Of a stretch of DNA of 24,315 bases, positions 22,016 through 24,315 are shown one piece after another. The notes below the pieces were generated by a model, which was not told where the DNA came from, did no database searches, and saw only the letters and a program-made list of their open reading frames with translations. Each line of letters starts with the position of its first letter. Position 1 is the first letter of the stretch. The stretch lies in assembly GCF_002432125.1 (NCBI RefSeq), contig NZ_DJFS01000077.1, positions 1 through 24,315 on the forward strand, read 5' to 3'. The translations under genes and the position numbers were made by a program. The DNA is from Brevundimonas sp. UBA5866 (GTDB taxonomy: Bacteria > Pseudomonadota > Alphaproteobacteria > Caulobacterales > Caulobacteraceae).

Positions 22016-22079
22016 GCGGGCAATGCTGCCTTGCCCGCCTAAGACCAATGGCCCATTTGGGGTCCATCGGGCGGGTAAG
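22016..22079 (+). promoter_or_regulatory. Mutually exclusive hairpins upstream of icd
   Basis: TTGCCCGC (22031-22038) can pair with GCGGGCAA (22016-22023) or, as CTTGCCCGCC (22030-22039), with GGCGGGTAAG (22070-22079, one G-U). Both cannot form together. This resembles an attenuator or switch, but a CATAAT (22081-22086) just after it could be a -10 box, in which case the hairpins would be DNA-level or upstream features. Confidence 0.4.
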
Positions 22080-22091
22080 GCATAATTGCCG

Positions 22092-22169
22092 ATGAAACTT
22101 CCCTTGCGCCCGCGCTTCGCGCACCTCACGGATGGCGCTCCCCCCTCGGTTCGGAATACACATCAATGA
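22092..22169 (+). CDS. Possible 25-codon upstream ORF ending on the icd start
   Basis: ATG at 22092 opens a frame MKLPLRPRFAHLTDG... of 25 codons whose TGA overlaps the icd ATG (ATGA at 22166-22169). icd itself has only a weak ribosome site, so coupled translation from this small frame is plausible. The start codon has only TAAGG 11 bases upstream. Arg/Pro-rich content gives no known motif. It may be a chance frame. Confidence 0.35.
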   Translation: MKLPLRPRFAHLTDGAPPSVRNTHQ

Positions 22170-23173
22170 CGCAGAAAATCACGGTCATCCGCGGTGACGG
22201 CATCGGCCCGGAGATCATGGACGCTACCCTGTTCGTGCTCGGCAAGCTGGACACCGGCTTTGAATATGAAGACGCCGACGCGGGCCTGGTCGCGCTGGAG
22301 AAGCACGGCGATCTGATGCCGGCGGCCACGCTGGAGTCGATCGCACGCAACAAGATCGCGCTGAAGAGCCCGCTGACCACGCCGGTCGGTGGTGGCTTCA
22401 CCTCGATCAACGTCAGCCTGCGTCGCCACTTCGACCTGTACGCCAACGTGCGTCCGGCGGTGTCCTTCCCGAACACCAAGTCGCGTTTCGGCGACGGCGT
22501 GGACCTGATCACCGTCCGTGAGAACACCGAAGGCGCGTACCTGGCCGAAGGCCAGGAAGTGTCGGCCGATGGCGAGACCGCCTTCTCCGGCACCCGCATC
22601 ACCCGCAAGGGCTCCGAGCGCATCGTGCGCTACGCCTTCGAGCTGGCCCGCAGCACCGGCCGCAAGAAGGTCACCGCCGTGCACAAGGCCAACATCATCA
22701 AGTCGACCTCGGGCCTGTTCCTGGCCGTGGCGCGTGAAGTGGCCGCCAAGTACCCGGACATCGAGTTCCAGGAAATGATCGTCGACAACTGCTGCATGCA
22801 GCTGGTGATGCGTCCGGAACAGTTCGATGTGATCGTGACCACCAACCTGTTCGGCGACATCATCTCCGACCTGTGTGCCGGTCTGGTCGGCGGCCTGGGC
22901 CTGGCCCCGGGCGCCAACATCGGTGAGAACGCGGCGATCTTCGAAGCCGTGCACGGCACCGCGCCGGACATCGCCGGCCAGGGCAAGGCCAATCCGTGCG
23001 CGCTGCTGCTGGCCGCCGCACAGATGCTGGACCATGTCGGCCAGGTCGACAACGCCGAGCGCCTGCGCAAGGCCATCGTGGCCACGCTGGAAGCCAAGGA
23101 CTCGCTGACCGGCGACCTGGGTGGCACCGGCAACACCATGGGCTTCGCCCAGGCCATCGCCAGCCGCCTGTAA
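22166..23173 (+). CDS. Isocitrate dehydrogenase (NAD-type, short form)
   Basis: A 335-residue beta-decarboxylating dehydrogenase that converts isocitrate to 2-oxoglutarate in the TCA cycle. Family marks: VIRGDGIGPEI (8-18), SLRRHFDLYANVRP (84-97), LITVRENTEGAY (114-125, with the substrate tyrosine Y125), K174, D208, NLFGDIISDL (227-236, metal aspartates D231 and D235) and HGTAPDIAGQGKANP (263-277) in the cofactor site. The length and sequence fit the NAD-dependent homodimeric IDH of Xanthomonadaceae rather than the about 415-residue NADP enzyme. Homologous isopropylmalate dehydrogenase is less likely given the Xanthomonadaceae IDH pattern, but cofactor and substrate were not tested. Confidence 0.87.
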   Translation: MTQKITVIRGDGIGPEIMDATLFVLGKLDTGFEYEDADAGLVALEKHGDLMPAATLESIARNKIALKSPLTTPVGGGFTSINVSLRRHFDLYANVRPAVSFPNTKSRFGDGVDLITVRENTEGAYLAEGQEVSADGETAFSGTRITRKGSERIVRYAFELARSTGRKKVTAVHKANIIKSTSGLFLAVAREVAAKYPDIEFQEMIVDNCCMQLVMRPEQFDVIVTTNLFGDIISDLCAGLVGGLGLAPGANIGENAAIFEAVHGTAPDIAGQGKANPCALLLAAAQMLDHVGQVDNAERLRKAIVATLEAKDSLTGDLGGTGNTMGFAQAIASRL

Positions 23174-23236
23174 GCGGCCGGCGCTCTTGCTGGGTGCTGT
23201 CCCAGGCGGTAGCCAGGCAACGCTGCGCATTGTTGA

Positions 23237-23271
23237 AGACGGGCCGTCCTTGTACGGCCCGTCTGCGTTTT
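23237..23271 (+). terminator. icd terminator
   Basis: AGACGGGCCGT (23237-23247) pairs perfectly with ACGGCCCGTCT (23254-23264) around CCTTGT, then GCGTTTT. It ends 35 bases before the next gene. Confidence 0.9.
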
Positions 23272-23305
23272 AAAGTGCGGCTTTTCACCGACAGGATTTT
23301 TGCAG

Positions 23306-23734
23306 ATGCCTGATGCGGCTGTGTGGGTGGTGGCGGCTGTTGCCGTCTATGCGATTGGCGTAGGCATCTACTTCGTCTTCTGCTGGCCCTGGTCCCGTTC
23401 GCAGCGCGCGTTGCGTCGCCTGCGGACGCATGGGGTCTCCATCCGCAACCTGCGGCACAGCGAAGCGCGCGCGCTGCAGTTGATCGAATATCCGGCGGAG
23501 GCGCCGGTGTACCGGCTGGAGGGCGCCTGCGCGGAGTTCATCATCAGGGGCAAGAATGGGGCAGCGCATGTGCAGACCCTCGCAGGGGTGCCGGTGAAGT
23601 ACCCGGCGGGACTGGAACGTGCCGTGCGCGCTGGCAGCAACGCTGCCGAGGTGGTGCCAGGGCGAAAGGACGCGGTGATCGTGCGGCTCAATGGCGTCAC
23701 GCTGGCGTCGTCGAGTCGAGCCCTGCGCGGCTGA
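23306..23734 (+). CDS. Hypothetical one-pass membrane protein
   Basis: A 142-residue protein starting MPDAAVWVVAAVAVYAIG with one membrane helix at about 7-28 (ending FVFCWPW), followed by a basic stretch (SRSQRALRRLRTHG), so the rest should be cytosolic by the positive-inside rule. The soluble part has short strands (SIRNLRHSEARALQLIEYP, VYRLEGACAEFIIRG, DAVIVRLNGVTLASS) that resemble a small beta-rich fold. I do not recognise a family. ATG 23306 is preferred (ACAGGA 10 bases upstream) over the in-frame TTG at 23300. It is preceded by the icd terminator. Confidence 0.65.
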   Translation: MPDAAVWVVAAVAVYAIGVGIYFVFCWPWSRSQRALRRLRTHGVSIRNLRHSEARALQLIEYPAEAPVYRLEGACAEFIIRGKNGAAHVQTLAGVPVKYPAGLERAVRAGSNAAEVVPGRKDAVIVRLNGVTLASSSRALRG

Positions 23735-23785
23735 TCGTTTACGGGCGCCCAAACGAAAAGCAGTCGTGCCTGGCGCGACTCCACA

Positions 23786-23800
23786 CGAACGGTCTGTTCG
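23786..23800. promoter_or_regulatory. Small inverted repeat upstream of the hydrolase gene
   Basis: CGAAC-GGTCT-GTTCG, a 5-base arm repeat about 93 bases before the hydrolase start. A second stem AGTCGTGC/GCGCGACT (23762-23780, one G-U) precedes it. These could be an operator and the end signal of the preceding gene. Confidence 0.3.
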
Positions 23801-23893
23801 AAATCTGCACAGATCATGTGTCACTCCATGGCTGGTTCGTGCGCCATCCGCCTCGCATCCTGTGCCCACTTTCCATCGCACAGGAGTCGTCCC

Positions 23894-24315
23894 ATGAACC
23901 TCACGGCCTTCGGCCTGGCCAGCCTGATCGGCATGGCTGCCACCGCTCCGGTTGTTGCCGCTGAACCGTCCCATCCCACCATCCGCCACATGGCGGGTGC
24001 CCCGGTGCCCGCCTCGCTCGACGCAGCGAAGACCGCGGTGCTGGTGATCGACTTCCAGAACGAATACTTCGATGCCCGTGCCGCGCCAGGTTTCGCCGGC
24101 GGCCGCATGGTCATTCCCGACGGCATGGCCGCACTGCGCCAGACCCGCCGCGTGGTCGACTTCGCCGATGCCCACGGCATCCGCGTCATCCACGTGCAGC
24201 ATGTGCTGCCGGCGGGCGCGCCGCTGTTCGCGCAGGGGAGTGTCAACGTCGCCTTCCATCGCGACATGCAGCCGCGCAGTGGCGAAACCGTCATCCAGAA
24301 GGACAACGTCAGCGT
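23894..24315 (+). CDS. Exported isochorismatase-like cysteine hydrolase (cut by window edge)
   Basis: From ATG 23894, with AGGAG seven bases before it, the frame stays open for 140 codons to the window end. Residues 1-23 are a signal peptide (MNLTAFGLASLIGMAATAPV, cut near VAA). VLVIDFQNEYFD (49-60) contains the catalytic Asp D53, and IQKDNVS near the end holds the catalytic Lys (K136). The nucleophilic Cys lies beyond the window. The family (isochorismatase-like) hydrolyses amides, ureas or enol ethers; the periplasmic location is unusual, and the substrate is unknown. Confidence 0.85.
   Translation, partial: MNLTAFGLASLIGMAATAPVVAAEPSHPTIRHMAGAPVPASLDAAKTAVLVIDFQNEYFDARAAPGFAGGRMVIPDGMAALRQTRRVVDFADAHGIRVIHVQHVLPAGAPLFAQGSVNVAFHRDMQPRSGETVIQKDNVS

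Noticed and set aside
22163..23230. 355-codon minus-strand ORF opposite icd
   Set aside because: It fully mirrors icd, which has all IDH motifs; no recognisable motif on this strand.
23285..24259. 324-codon minus-strand ORF near the window end
   Set aside because: Antisense to the small membrane protein and the hydrolase, both of which have ribosome sites and coherent features (membrane helix, signal peptide, catalytic D and K).
1..24315. CRISPR arrays, insertion sequences, prophage, toxin-antitoxin or defence genes, tRNA and rRNA
   Set aside because: No regularly spaced repeats, transposase or phage motifs, or tRNA cloverleaf were seen on reading both strands.

Overview
The window looks like a join of two different genomes. 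Positions 1 to about 20,150 read as a G+C-rich alphaproteobacterium, most likely a Brevundimonas-like member of Caulobacterales (inference from the protein families: DUF3126 next to cysE, short QueF, TorF-like porins, an Ala/Lys-rich histone-H1-like protein). From about 20,150 to the end it reads as Stenotrophomonas or a close Xanthomonadaceae relative: an M48 peptidase, grxC, a CMD-family protein, an NAD-type isocitrate dehydrogenase, and three GTAG-tipped stem-loops of the SMAG/REP type known from S. maltophilia. The switch occurs inside one open reading frame (19997-20929, minus). The first about 255 residues of that frame are an M48 zinc peptidase, and the last about 50 are the BRCT tail of NAD-dependent DNA ligase LigA. 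They join across about 20 bases that both parents could share. An assembly chimera from a mixed sample is the simplest reading, and this is the most important thing to know about the window.

Layout of the alphaproteobacterial part. A NUDIX gene (cut by the window edge) overlaps the end of rnr (minus). Divergent from rnr is a reverse transsulfuration pair, cystathionine beta-synthase and cystathionine gamma-lyase/synthase, then a YbdG-like mechanosensitive channel. Two tandem TorF-like porins and a nitronate monooxygenase follow on the minus strand. Next come a DUF805 membrane protein, queF and rsgA, an acidic hypothetical protein, a nitroreductase (minus), cysE with DUF3126, the Ala/Lys-rich protein (minus), prmA, an aminopeptidase P with lrgA-lrgB behind it, a secreted DUF2147 protein (minus), and a DEDDh exonuclease with a C-terminal BRCT (minus) directly downstream of the ligA remnant.

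Layout of the gammaproteobacterial part. The truncated M48 peptidase (minus) is divergent from grxC and a CMD/AhpD-like gene that overlap by 4 bases. A 406-base gene-free stretch holds three SMAG-like repeats, mutually exclusive hairpins and a 25-codon upstream ORF that ends on the icd start codon. After icd come a small one-pass membrane protein of unknown function and the start of an exported isochorismatase-like hydrolase cut by the window edge.

Functional links. Sulfur metabolism is represented by CBS, CGL and, at a separate locus, CysE. Translation and ribosome functions are rnr, rsgA, prmA and queF (tRNA queuosine). Most gene ends carry clear stem-loop terminators, several shared by convergent genes. 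I found no tRNA, rRNA, CRISPR array, insertion sequence, phage gene or defence system. Apart from the chimeric join, the genes are ordinary housekeeping or known hypothetical families, and I do not see a convincing new multi-gene system.
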